Below, in pieces: positions 45,411 to 57,800 of a DNA stretch of 64,000 bases. The DNA comes from Emergomyces orientalis (taxonomy: Eukaryota > Ascomycota > Eurotiomycetes > Onygenales > Ajellomycetaceae): contig MOWL01000024.1 of the NCBI GenBank assembly GCA_002110485.1, positions 558,001 to 622,000 on the forward strand. The letters run 5' to 3'. The notes below the pieces were generated by a model. It ran no database searches and was not told the origin of the DNA. It saw only the letters and a program-made list of their open reading frames with translations. Every line of letters starts with the position of its first letter. Position 1 is the stretch's first letter. A program made the translations under genes and the position numbers.

Positions 45411-46891
45411 ATGCCTGGAGGATTCCACCCGCCCTTGTCGGTCATCAAATCATGGCCAAAACCGAATTATATCGACCCGGAAGCCAAAGGCCACGAGCTA
45501 GTTGCAATTTCCCTCTCTCTTGGAATTCTTGCGACGGCCGCTGTTTTGGCGAGGGTATGGGTGCGTGTGAAAATACAGAGAAGCCCTGGTCTCGATGATT
45601 TATTCCTTGTCCTCTCCATAGTGAGTGAATCATCATGCGGTGCGACTGCGATAGCGGCTTTGTTGACGATGAGACAATATAGATTCCAATGATTGGAATT
45701 ACGGCTCTTTTCGTATTAAGTATGTTTTAGAAAAATTCGTCTGTTTGTGCATATGGAAATGTCTGTTTCTAACGTCCTCGCAGTTGGGGCTAAAAATCGC
45801 TGGCATCGGCATATTTGGGATGTGACCCCTGACTCCATTGTTGGACGACAATATGTATGTCGTCTTTTTATGGTGATTGCGGCGGTAGTGTATGCGGATT
45901 TTGCTGACAGAAATGCACATTCAAGCATTCTTGGGTAGTCCCAATGCTGTAATTTATTGGCCCTTCTCTCACCCATTTTTCTCTCGATAAATGAATATTA
46001 ATTCCCTAACTCCTGAGGTAGTTTCGTTTTTGCGCCCTGTTTTGCCAAAGTATCCACATTGCTCCTCTACAAACGGGTTGTCCAGAGCACTATACATGAT
46101 CATCGTGAACATTGCACTTGGAATTCTCGCAATGTATGGCGTTACTTTCGTCGTACTGATGGCAATGCAATGCCAACCTACAGAAGCATACTGGATGCAG
46201 TTTTTCTACCCAGTGCCTTATACGAAGGACTTCAAGTGTATGTTTGAAGGAATCACGCCTATTTCCAACGCGATTATCAGCGTAATCACAGATTTTATGG
46301 CTGCTCTGTTGCCGATGTTACTGTTCACGCAGTTGAAGATTCCGAAGGTTGAAAAAATAGCACTGTCAATTCTATTCGGGGTTGCATTCGTGTGGGTGCA
46401 GATGGGGTCCCTATCCCCCTCTACAAGGTTATGTTACGAATCGTACGATGTTACATGTACGCGCCCTTCCCCTTTTTTTATCCTTTTCTCCCCTTCGATG
46501 GGTTAATATTCGCTAACACCAACATTATTCAGGGGGCAGCCACGATCTCTGGGTATGGATAACTATCGAAATCGACCTCCTCATCTTTTGCTCGGCAATC
46601 CCCCCTCTCAAATGCCTCTTCAAAGGGGTCCTCCACTCTTCACAGGGATCCAAAAACCCAGAAAACATGCGTCTCGCAAAACTAGGTCACTTTTCTAACT
46701 CAAAGTATCGCCAAACCCCGTCAGACCCCAAGGGAAGTTTGTCGGATGAACCATCCTTTGGCTATGAGGGTCCAGATACCAATGAATCCAAATTGGTCAC
46801 TCCCCCAATCCTTAAAGTGCGAGAGTCTTCTGGCATTGTTGTAACTAAGACCCATACGACTTGGCTAAGGACGGAAGGCAACCAAGTATAA
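45411..46891 (+). pseudogene. Fungal rhodopsin-domain-type integral membrane protein, degenerate
   Basis: The start MPGGFHPPLSVIKSWPKPNY and the first membrane helix, ending RSPGLDDLFLVLSI, are typical of the large fungal family of seven-helix 'rhodopsin domain' proteins. Small exons follow: 45683-45719, then 45784-45854 with RWHRHIWDV. Later parts are recognisable: CFAKVSTLLLYKRVVQST (about 46040-46090), then IIVNIALGILAMYGVTFVV in another frame, CQPTEAYWM, and ISNAIISVITDFMAALLPML. YESYDVTW spans a junction near 46460, followed by GSHDLWVWITIEIDLLIFC after the acceptor at ~46532, and a 110-residue polar tail. A frameshift between the fourth helix and the next (near 46090) and two compensating ones near 46400-46440 are needed to keep homology, so I call it broken. 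Exon 4 has no good donor in the required phase. Confidence 0.6.
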
Positions 46892-49545
46892 TACCAGACC
46901 TGCTCTCCAGATGTCATGACACAGCGTTACGGTGGTTTATGTATTTATTTAGTATTGTGATGGAAACAGCCTGTCGCAGCGGCGTGAAGCAGCCTTGTGG
47001 GTCACCGCATGCTCATGACCCAAACTTATCTCATGTTGGATTCGATTTGGTGGGATTGTGTGTGTTTATTCCTTCAGTTTCAGGCGTTGGAGTTAAAAAT
47101 TTTTTTTCGCATTATGTCATTTGATACCCATCCCAGGAGGTGTATCCCTAGCAAGTGATAATGATATCAATATGTGATTTCGTTTCCTTCTTTGCCGTTA
47201 GGTTGATGATTTATTTTCGTTCGGTTTTTTTGTATCTTCCCACAGAGAGAGTATGTCTTCTTACAATACTCAATGGCAGATGCCCAGAGATGAATGATTA
47301 GAAAAGTAGATACGTTTAAAAAGCCAAGAGCATGCCTTAATTTCATGGGATGGGTTTTATCTTGGTACTCAACGCCCTCTCTACCCGTATTATCCACCCA
47401 ATCCTTCATGAAGGCAAATAAAGGAGAGCGTAGCATATATAACATAGCATATATATATATATATATATTTATTTTACCTATTATGGAGAGGAAAAACAGA
47501 CAGAGCATTTATATCAACAGGAACTCGGGATATACCATGTCCTAAATGTAGAATCCGCGGCGGTATGGCTTCCATTTTCGGTGCCCCACAGTCGTTTGGT
47601 AATGACTGGATAATCCCACGAGCATCAGCAATATTACCTCCCGCCATCAGAAAACCCAACGGAGAAAGAAATCGCCAAAAGTTGACATTTACTTCGGCGT
47701 TTGTTTAAATTAATAAGCGCGACTGAGGAAATTTGTAGCTGAGCTTGAGTTGAGGTCAGAGAATGATGTTGGAATAAGGTCGTGGAACCCTCAGTGGAAG
47801 CTTTGCAGATCATCCAGTTCCCGAAACTCTCGGGCGTAATGGTTTTAACTAACCAAATCTGTGTCTTTCATCCGATGAGGATCGGAGGCGACGGGCATGA
47901 ATCTTTAAAAGGCATCGGGGCAAAAAGACAAAGGAGTAAGATTGATATCAAGCTTTCTTTAAGTTTTGTGGGGGATTATTTTCTTTTGTCAGCGGCGCGC
48001 GTGGTATTATCCTTGCCACTTTGCCAGAACCCTACCCTCAGGTGCCCTGGGCGAGCATTAGCAAGTCCAATACATCCCGATTTCTCCATGCTACCCGATA
48101 AAAATCTGCCTGAGTATTCTCGCACTCACTAATGGTGACTGAATCATCCTTGGATTAGGCTCCGGCAAGTAGTATTTAATTGCTATTCATGGTGGTATGT
48201 TCAAGGCCTCGAGAAAGAATGGCCGAGAAATTATTGGGGTTCATTGCTGTAAACGCAGCACTCTGGCGCTGAGCACTTGGAATCCAAGTGTATGTTGGTT
48301 TTTTTTCCTCTAGATGCAAGCTCCGGATCACAAATAGGGATTGTGAGTTTGGTTGACATCTCGTGTATTCCAATTAAGGATATACCAGGACAGGTAATAA
48401 AATTACTCACTGCACTGCTGTCCTTCTGCGAAGTCAGCAATCAACATGATAGAAGAAACAAATAGGATTGCCACACAAAAGGGTTCTACACCCTGGCTCA
48501 ACAATCCCTATTATTCTTGGCAGTGGCGGGTTCAGGGGCTTGGGGAGCATGGCAATGTCTTCAGCTTGCGAGAGTACGCCGCATACAGTACACCCACTCC
48601 CAGCCTGCATCTTTTCAAGCACTGGGGGTGCATTGGGGCCTGGGCAAGGTCAACCGCAAGAGTGATAAGGCTGGAAAAGCAGATTTGTTGACGTCGGGTC
48701 ATCTGTCACCAGCCATTCACCACCTGCCAATTTAACCGGCGCATATAACCCAACTGCATCCACACGGCCCATCCCCCCCTCCTCAATACAAAAATGTGGG
48801 GTGGCCTCTGACCACGCAGGGGCTCCTTGGCGCGTCATGGAAAGTGGATTTAGATTATTATCGCTGTCAGGTCTTTAGCGTAGGACCTGGTTTTGGAAGT
48901 GGTATATAGGACGAGGATGACATGAGCCGTCCATAAGTGAGTCGACTTTATCCACATCAATCATTTCTGAGAGAAACGAGAGGTTCAGCACTGACAACAT
49001 TGGATGTTTCAAATTTGCAGGCGTGCTTGGTCCTGTAGCCGTGAAAGTCTGAAACCCACGCCATACATGCTACGGACAACAGGGTCTCAAAGGGCAGGTA
49101 TTTGACCGTTCTCGTGGTCGGCTTCTCTGCGAGAATCCCCATAAGTATTCAGACGCAGCCAGCTTCATCGCTGTTTAGAAAGGTTATATGTTTCCAACGG
49201 ATTTTAGGAGGAGTTCATTCAGTTATGAATCTTATAACCCAATCAACCTCCAACCTCCAACAGTCAACGTCATTCGTTGTCATATTTGTGAAACAGCTTG
49301 ATATCAATACTTGGATGGCTTCTTTTAATGCAACCATCCCAAGATTCTGATCTCAACATTGCAATGTTCTGGAGATTTTCTGCAGCGAGAGACGGGTTGC
49401 GGGATTGGGCAGGTGCGAGACTTTTAACCACTCGGTCAAAAAGGACGCTCTTTGTGACTAAGGGACTCTAGGTTGATTCACAGCGGCTTTTGACGACCTA
49501 ATATAGGCCCCCCAGATTGGATCTCTATTAATTGGAGTGAAATCT
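46892..49545. other. Gene-poor region
   Basis: 2.6 kb of AT-rich DNA with a (TA)n tract near 47447-47468. Short open frames only. Holds copy 2 of the dispersed repeat at its right end. Confidence 0.5.
49415..49515. repeat. Dispersed repeat, copy 2
   Basis: Second copy of the element at 44431-44525, same orientation. The inverted repeat is decayed here (one arm CTAAGGG intact). It ends ~30 bases before the pseudogene at 49546. Confidence 0.7.
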
Positions 49546-51212
49546 GAGAGGGGGAGAGAGGCTGAAAGTTCTTCCACGAAAGATGGAGTGCAACCCCTGG
49601 ATGAGTTGCTGAAAGAGCTTCAGCAAGACCTCTCCCGCAAATATCAACTTCACGGAGCGAAAATCGACGAGATATGACGCTCAGGTTATTTTAGGCTGGC
49701 CAATAATCTCCGTCACATTGACTCTTTCAAGTATTGTTTTCCAATGTTCACGGACGACAAGAGATAGTGGATGGCTTACAAAGTTTCGGATCTGAATACA
49801 TACAGGGAAACAATGGCGACTCTGTCAACGGCCGTGAACGCAGGAGTTTGTGTTCCCGAATCCACTGGAGAGCTTGTTCTGGAAAGACAGATAGATGTAC
49901 TGTACCTGTTGCAGTGTTTGAACATCGTGGTTGAGGACATCCTCGGCATAGGCTCCACATCGAGAGTTAAAGCCAGCGTGCTGAAGAAGCCTAATGATGT
50001 ATGAGCAACCGCTTTGTCCAAGCTGTCCATCAATCCCACAACAGAAACACCCTCCCTGGGGGACTTGATTGCTCGCACCGTCGACTAATCGCGTCATTAT
50101 AGGAATACGTGAGCCTTTGCCGCACTGAACCAGCGTTTCTTGCCCACAGAGGAGTGCTTTTTCAGTTGCCTTGAGTTAATTTCAGCTGAGAAGGGTCGCA
50201 GGCTGTCTGTATTTCCTGACAATATATCAGCATATCAGTCTTTCGGGACATGCATGACGTTGTCCTTGGAGCAGCAATTCGGGTTTATCTCCATTGACTC
50301 TTACAAAAATTTTCTGAAGCCAGCGATGATAAGGTTTCTCGGACTTTGATCCTCCAAGAGGTATCAAACGTTTGTCATCTTGAGTACGACCAGGCGAAGA
50401 AATTTCTCAAGCACTACTACGTGCAAGTCAGTCCTGCTAGTGCCAAATATTTCACCCGGATTTCTGGCGTGTATGACGAAGGCGTTGCACGGGTGACAAT
50501 GCAAGTTTAGCTAGAAGGTTTGATGAGAGAGAATCCTCAGCTTCATTTCGTACCACACCTCTGCACACCAGAAACTGGCCGCGTTATAGATTGGATCAAA
50601 AGCTAGGTGATCTTTAGAGATCCCGGCATATGGAACTGAACAATGACGGATTTGACGAGGTCTGTGATCTTGCTACCACGCCAGCTTTATCCCGACTTTT
50701 CCCACGCCACTCCCTTTACCGCGAACCACCCACAGGAGGGACAGACCTACATTAGAAAATTGAAGATGTTACATGCTGAAATCAATTTCCTAAAGACTGG
50801 CATTGATTTGTCGGCTTCAGAAGTATCTATCGACAACTTCACGGAACCAGGGATGGGACATGTCACTCTTAACATGCTAAATCAGTTTATTATTCGTAAG
50901 ACCGGCAGCTTTATGGGATTTCTCTACGAAGACCTTGGTGACTACTGTCTAACTGAGCTTCAGACCTACTGCCAGGAGCGAGAGAAGGCCAAAAAGGAAA
51001 AGCAAAGAGAAAATAGCTGGGAGAATGCAGGGACTGCCCCTGAACCTTTTCTGATGCTTTCGCCAGTCGTTGAAACCCCCGGCCCTCCACGTAGACAAAA
51101 GAACAAAACCCAGCGTCCACATACTTCCACATTCGTCCATTTACAGCATAGACCCAAATTCAAATCTGCCTACGTAGCCAGACGCCGCGGGAGTACCGGC
51201 TCTGATCCTTAA
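49546..51212 (+). pseudogene. Degenerate large fungal protein resembling the 'ipa protein' family
   Basis: Long stretches of sensible protein run in order with stops and frame changes. One frame gives LDELLKELQQDLSRKYQLHG, then TGA at 49675-49677. It continues HIDSFKYCFPMFTDDKR, then a TAG, then YRETMATLSTAVNAGVCVP and VEDILGIGSTSRVKASVLKK, then TGA at 50002. Further on come LSKLSINPTTETPSLGDLI, a block with EVSNVCHLEYDQAKKFLKHY and YFTRISGVYDEGVARVTM (TAG at 50508-50510), and PQLHFVPHLCTPETGRVIDW. After a shift comes a 190-codon open piece (50643-51212) with INFLKTGIDLSASEVSIDN, FTEPGMG and TGSFMGFLYEDLGDYCL. From memory this order matches a fungal family often annotated 'ipa protein', of unknown function. 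The decay is clear; the family name is less sure. Confidence 0.6.
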
Positions 51213-52585
51213 GGTGAAGTGAAGCGTGTTGGAATATTTTCGATCTTCTTCTCAGGTTCAGATGCGCAAGGTTCAATCACCTGGGCAGCGCTCAGGCTAG
51301 CTATGAGAGACAGCCTTGGACTTTTCGACCAAATCCGGGCCTAGATCAGCTTATAATGTTTACCCACCTGAGCGTTTTGGTGTGCGGAAATCACTCACCA
51401 TCCATCGGCCGCACCCCTCACGGATTGAGGTGTATAGGCTTCTCTTCTATGGTTGGTATCTCCGATCCTTTGAGGTGGCAGAGTGAATTCACATGTGCGA
51501 CATGAACAGGAATTTGCTAAAGCGCTATGGGACTGCCTAATTTCAGACTGAAGGCTTGAACGGCGTGTAACATTCTTTGCAGCCATATTAAAATGTATAA
51601 CATACCTAGGTGTTTGTGATTTTCCCTATCAAATCAGCGCATCAATACTAGTATATATGTAGTATCACCAACAGACATCTAATGAGAGCGTCGCCTAAAT
51701 GGTGCAAACCATATTAATGTTAATAAAGAAGTGGATTTTACATTATTGACCACTTGCTACGGTAATGTGAAAGAAACTAGCCGCTATGTTTACATTCACC
51801 ATTCGTAAACTCCCGAACCAACATCATCACCTCCCCCATCACTAGCACGCAACTCCTGTGGTGCCGGAGGTATCTCATCCTCAAGCGTTTCAAACACTCC
51901 TCTGCCAAAAGTTTCATTGGACCGATCCAGCTAGTTTTCTAAGACTTCCCATCGCCAGCCCTTAGCCAAATACACATGAGGATGGTTCCACATGATTTCT
52001 AGAGGGCCCGAGCTAGTTTCACTTGTGGCTGCAATATACTAGACAACCTCCTCCTAAGAAATGTTGCGATAATCACCCGTGTGTCGGCTAATGGGTGCAA
52101 CTATCGCACCATATCTTGTGAGCTGCTCATAACCAGGATAGCGTCGCATTCTTCTTGAACAGTGTCAGATTGCCAACGCTGACTTTGAGTCTATCATGCT
52201 GGGGCATTGCGATAGTGGACTATAAGTCCCAATTAAACTATGACTGAAGCCCAATGTCCTTCACATGGATGTTGGAGCTGTACAATTCATTCCCTCACGA
52301 CCTAGTGGCCTGCTCGCGTCCTGGACGAGACGGGGATAATTCAGGTGAAAGGACGTTTTCTTGCAAATTTCCCCTCTCCACTAAGTTTGCTCCAGGAGCA
52401 TTATAGATATAGATATAGATATATAGCTATATTTATATACCACAGAAATGAATTTAAAATATAAATAGACTGACTATATACTTGCAGCTGTGCCACTGGT
52501 ATCGAGCTGTATATACACTAGAAAATATGTTCAAACCCCTTACCCTGCACGTTAACCGCGTATCGAGGTAAACATCCACAATCTT
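51213..52585. other. Gene-poor region left of the biosynthetic cluster
   Basis: Contains the minus-strand relic at 51800-52150 and an imperfect (ATAGAT)n tract near 52403-52430. No intact gene supported. Confidence 0.55.
51800..52150 (-). pseudogene. Minus-strand coding relic with TAG-only stops
   Basis: One minus-strand frame of ~115 codons reads RRYPGYEQLTRYGAIVAPI, then SRHTGDYRNIS, a TAG, EEVV, a TAG, YIAATSETSSGPLEIMWNHP, HVYLAKGWRWEVLEN, a TAG, and LDRSNETFGRGVFETLEDE to a TGA near 51798. All three internal stops are TAG, the product of CAG or TGG by a single transition. The reading is otherwise smooth, with no frameshift. I cannot name the family. It is probably the C-terminal part of a once-functional gene or mobile element. 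Confidence 0.4.
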
Positions 52586-53779
52586 TCAAGGCTCCAAGAC
52601 TCCCTTTTTAATTGTATCCTCCGGTTTCTTAGCCTGTACAATGCCAATGCTCTCCCTCGTTTGCTCGAAATACACACTTCCATATCTCAAAAGCTCCGCA
52701 AACGTTCCCGGTTTACAGTCGGCACCGTCGTTTTCATCCCAAAGATACCCAAGTCCGTATGTTTTTGACAAGTTTTTCGAATGACTGACTTTCTGCATAG
52801 AGGAACGTGTGAGCACACGCCACACCGTCTTATATGCAGTCTTATACTCCTCAGACTCGGGGTCTGCATCTAGCCGTGTAGCGAGGGTGTCGAATGCACT
52901 TTGCCCGCGGAAACCAACAACGGTTTCAACTGGCCAATCCTCATTGAGACAATCGAACCAGAGGATATGATCCACAGCATAATCAGCGCAGCTAAATCCG
53001 TCCCCGGCGTCTTCGAGTCTACACAGGCGCTGCCAGCAAAGCACCTGAGTGATGTATTCAAACACAGTAATCGGGTCAACTGCGAATTCAAAATTGTATC
53101 CGTTACGAACCGCTCCGGAGAAATCCAACTGGTGAGCAAACGAAAGGAGTGGATCGCTAGCCATTCCTGCGTGAGTCGTTCTGTTGGCCCACAGGTGAAC
53201 AAATAGGTCGTGCCATCTCTTAATGAATGGATCACCCTTGCGGCTAGCTACGAAATGGTTTGCCATCACATCATCGTACATACAAGGGACGGCAACATTC
53301 CTGGGCGAGCTGTCGTCCGCCAATGTAGACCAACAAAGTCGATCAAGATCGCGAACCAGTAGAATCCCCACGTCCATATATACACCTCCATGGAGATACA
53401 AAGTTGCGCCTCGCAAAAAGTCCGCACTGTGTGGGCCGATGTAGGGCCCATCCATGGTCCCTTTGATAAATGTCTCCGGGAGCATGTCCGCCGGAACATA
53501 TTTTAACGCGTGGTTGGGCGAATCGGGAAGGGCATCCAGTACGCGAATTGTCCACGAGGGACCGCAGAGACGGGACCAGTTCACGACATTGCGCTTGCAC
53601 CAACCGGGCATGGATTTGATGCCTGAGTCCCAGTATGCCCATATATTTTTCTCCGATTCCACCGGAGTATAGGTATTGAGGGACGAGATGATTTCCTCAT
53701 CTGTGCGGGTACCAAGAGGTTCGACATATTTGAGATCTTCCTGGAACTCAGGAGGGATGGTGAACCGACTGGGACTCAT
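52586..53779 (-). CDS. Caps_synth-type glycosyltransferase (capsular polysaccharide synthesis family)
   Basis: A single exon of 397 residues, the usual length for the fungal members of this family (PF05704-like, GT-A fold). Signatures are KNIWAYWDSGIKSMPGWCKR at ~44, then WTIRVLD, a TMDGPYIGPHSADFLRG block, and the nucleotide-sugar site LYLHGGVYMDVGILLVRDLD near 130-149, whose Asp stands where the DxD-type metal ligand lies. It has no signal peptide or membrane helix, so it probably acts in the cytosol. Such enzymes often lie in fungal secondary-metabolite clusters, where sugar donor and acceptor are mostly unknown. It is transcribed in the same direction as the adenylation-reductase gene at 54875-58036, with 1.1 kb between them, so joint regulation is plausible but unproven. 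Confidence 0.75.
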   Translation of the reverse strand: MSPSRFTIPPEFQEDLKYVEPLGTRTDEEIISSLNTYTPVESEKNIWAYWDSGIKSMPGWCKRNVVNWSRLCGPSWTIRVLDALPDSPNHALKYVPADMLPETFIKGTMDGPYIGPHSADFLRGATLYLHGGVYMDVGILLVRDLDRLCWSTLADDSSPRNVAVPCMYDDVMANHFVASRKGDPFIKRWHDLFVHLWANRTTHAGMASDPLLSFAHQLDFSGAVRNGYNFEFAVDPITVFEYITQVLCWQRLCRLEDAGDGFSCADYAVDHILWFDCLNEDWPVETVVGFRGQSAFDTLATRLDADPESEEYKTAYKTVWRVLTRSSMQKVSHSKNLSKTYGLGYLWDENDGADCKPGTFAELLRYGSVYFEQTRESIGIVQAKKPEDTIKKGVLEP

Positions 53780-54874
53780 GTTTCTGACTTAAGATGTTTT
53801 GGTATTTTTCTCTTTCGTCAGCTTTTTCGTCAATTTGGACTCCGCGTGTCTGTTTGTTCTAATCTATCACTACTTTATCTTTCCCGCACGAGAATGGGGA
53901 ATCCTGTTCTTTGGGCGCCTATTTATACCAGTTATGGAGACTTTGCGCTGCCAAGTAGACCAGCAGATATGGATGATGGCATTCTGTATAGCCGGCGAAT
54001 TAAATTTGTCGAGATTCGGCTGGGTGGATAGGGTGACAGAAGGCACATATCCATGGATATTTCTGGACCGTTTCACCAAAGTGTCACTCCGACATATATT
54101 TATTCTCCTCTTTATCCATAACTAGTACCGCGGTTAGTGCTTATGAAGCACAGGGGGTTGTTAACGTAATCCACCACTCAATGCTCACTAACGTTGATTA
54201 TACTGTATATTATTTAATTAAAACCCCCTTATGGTGTTGCAGCTGAGATATCATTGAAAATATTTGATTCTTAAAATGGCAATTTTGCAAGCGGTTGGGG
54301 AGAAGCGAGCGTTGAGTGGTGGATTAACAATATTCGAGGGGTCAAAAGAGGCTAAAGATACCCCGGAAGGAGTCTGGGGCGGGGGCGGGGGCGGGCTTTT
54401 TGTGTGAGATGAATTTCAGCTGCGGCGACCCAGCCCACAAGAAAGTTCCGTTATGCGTCTTGAGCAAATATTTTATTTCTTCCATAGCCAAATATGATTA
54501 CAATGTAAGTGTCCTCCAGCATATTCAGCGCATGAGAAGCAAAACTTTACGACTTTGAACATTCTGTTTCGATCGTGAAAGTATGATTGATCTCTAACTT
54601 TATATCTGCACTAATAACTTACTTCATGGTCACATACATGATACAACGCCAGACAGCCAAAAGAAATTCTCGAGGAAATAGAACCCTATTTCGACGCCAT
54701 GGGGCCATAGTGACAGGAAGCAGAGCGGCATAAAAATATCTCCCCCACCTTCAGGACTCAGCCCTATCTCACTAACCGACTAGCATTTCCTCACTTTCCG
54801 CAGATCCCCCCCCCCCAAAGTTGAAATTCTCAAATAATAAACACCTGAACGAAGTACGTACATACACAAAAGTT
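53780..54874. other. Intergenic region inside the cluster
   Basis: 1.1 kb between two minus-strand genes; probable promoter of the glycosyltransferase and 3' flank of the A-T-R gene. A C-run lies near 54807-54817. No supported gene. Confidence 0.55.
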
Positions 54875-57800
54875 TCAGCTCCTAGACGATGCACGTATTT
54901 GTTTGACCCCCATCCTCTCGGTGGCCAAGATTCCGTCGTCGGCAGGCCTCGGCCGTTTGGCTCTAGTTCGACTAGCTTGGCTTTTGTCAGTTTCCCACTG
55001 CGCAAGATACAGGCAGACTAATTTTTCATCTAGCGGTGGGCAGGGCAATCCTCCAGGGTAGTCCTTGAGCGCACGGTCAGTGTTTTCGGTCGAGTAGACT
55101 GGCATGTTTTCATACATCTCCCAACGGGTGAGTCCTTTGTAATATTTCTGTTCCAACATCGGTTGTAGTGGCTTTAGACGACTGGTCGGCTTGCAGGCAA
55201 GTTTCTCGACCCATTCGGAGTAAGGCAGAGCTTCCATATTTTGATTTGCACATCGCGCAATTAGCTCGAACGTGTCATTTACGGAAACATATTTTGACGC
55301 ATGTGGGACGATGTGATACGCCTTGCCCAGGTTATCGTTTGACAAGGAGATGTGTAGCATGGCAGAACATACGTAATCAACGGGGACGACGTCTTTCCGT
55401 TGACCGGGAAGCAATGGGCAACATCCAATCTCAAAGCATGTGTTTATCAAACGACAGAGGAAATCATCTGGATTGCCTACACCGCTGATCGTGTGGCCAG
55501 TGACGGACCCTGGTCGGTATATGGCTACTGGGAATCCCCGTTTAATCAAATTCTGTAACATATACTCGACAACCCACTGGCTTTGGGCGTACCCATGGTC
55601 GTATGACAACGCATCAAGGTGAGGCAGCAAAGGGCCGTCTTCGGGAACTTGTGAGGCGCCAGTTATCATACCAGTGGGCCCGAAACAAGAGATGCTCGAC
55701 ACATAATGAAGGGTTTTGGGTCTCCCAGTGCTAACAAGACGGAGGATGTTCAAGGTTCCGATAACATTGGCGGCACGATGAACGGAATAGGGTTGAATAT
55801 AGTTTACACGTGCTCCAAGATGGAACACAACGCTCGCCCATTCTGCAATTTCTTCAAACCGCTCCTTGCTGAAACCCAAATTGTCGTCCTCGAGGTTTCC
55901 AGGAAGAATAAGCAGTTTCGCCATGAAAGAATCGTTCCAAATTTTGTATTTTTCAAGAATCTGGCGAAGACGCACGAAGCCCGTATCAACGTTTGAAGCG
56001 CGCACCAGGCATCCGACCTGATGAACATCTGGCATCTCGAGCAATTGGACAAGGAAAAACGCACCCACAAAGCCGGTAGCACCTGTTAAGAAGACCCGGC
56101 CTTCTGTATCGCGACGCCAGTTTAGAGGAGATTTGATCGGGACACTTATGTTTTCACCTAGCCTGGCATCTGCTAGCCAAAGTTGTCGCTCGTCTTTCTC
56201 AACGAACGTCCCTTTTCTGAAGCTATCGATTACAACAGCTAGCCCGATCAATGTGGAGTTGTCGTAAAGTGTCAAAGTCGAGATGTCGATGTCAAACTCA
56301 TTTCGAATTCGGTGAATTAACACGGCAGCTTGCAAAGAAGTACCACCCAAGAGGAAAAAGTCATCGTGATCCTCAAAGCTTGTTATCCCCAAACCTAATG
56401 CGTCGCACCAAAGCTGTTGTAAGCGAGAGATGGTTGTCATCGATTCCTGGCTTTTTGAGAGCGTCCCGGATTTGGACTGCGCCCGCTCCAGGTACATGGT
56501 GACCAGCTTCTTGCGATCGACCTTATCATGGGAATTCAAGGGCAGTTTGTCGATTAGCTCTAGACGCGGGATCATGTATTCTGGGAGCATGATCTTCAAC
56601 CTATCGGCAATCCCGACAAGGGTATCCGTTGAATTTAGGCTAGGTACAGCGTATGCCACCAGCATTCCTCCTGTTCCATGGCCGGAAGTATCAACTCTGA
56701 ACGCAGCAGCATCCGAGAAACGACCTGTTTTCAGCAATGCTGTTTCAACAGCTTCCAATTCAATGCGGAATCCGCGGATTTTGACCTGGTTGTCTCGTCT
56801 GCCAATGAAAAAGATCTGACCAGACTCTCCCCATTTGACAAAATCTCCAGTGCGGTAGAAATTTTTTGACGTGCCGCATTTCATCAGGCCGTTAAGTTCG
56901 AGGAATGATTCGGAGTTCTTCTGGGGATTGTTCACATAGCCGCGGCTGACACCTGGCCCACCAAGATATAATTCTCCAACCTCTCCATCTTTCACGGGAC
57001 GCATGGATTCGTCGAGGATGAATGCCGATGTTGCACCGATGGGTTTTCCAATACTGATCGAGCTTTCCTTGATATCGTCGGGGGTTACTTTATGTGCAAG
57101 AGCAAATGCACAACATTCAGTGGGTCCGTAAGCATTGATTAGCTGGCCTGGTGGGCCATTCTCTAGGATCGTTTTCACTGCCGACGGCTGAGCAACCTCG
57201 CCCCCGATCATGCACATCTTAAGAGCAGCAAAGGCTGATGGATGGACAACAGCCGCGAGATTTAGAACAGCGGACGTTGTGGCCATAACTGTCACATGGA
57301 ACTGCCTTATTGTGTCGGCCAGTGCAACGGGGTCGAGAAGGATGTTCTTAGAAACGAGCACGATGCGAGCACCTCGCAAAAGAGGTGCCCACACGTCGAC
57401 AAGGGAGACATCGAAGCTGGTGTTGTTTATGTGGGCAACGGCGTCTTCAGTATCTAGAGGAGCAAAGGGGAAGTGATAGACAACTTCCAGAACTGATCGA
57501 GCAAGGATTTGGACTGCTTTGGGCTCACTCGTGGTTCCCGACGTATGTATCAGATGCGTACGATGTTCGAGTGATGTTGAAACAGGAAGACCCGGAAACT
57601 CAACGCAGCTCAATTTGTCGAATGCTTCCTTTTCACGGACGACCAATTGATGGAAGGCAGCTAAGCGATTTTCGTTTGCAATATCGACAATAAGATACCG
57701 CGTGTTGAGCCTTTTTAATCTGGACTCCAGCTGCTCGTTGCTAAGATTAGGGTCAAGGGGAACGCAGCTACCTCCAGCGTATATCACTGCGATCTGAGTG

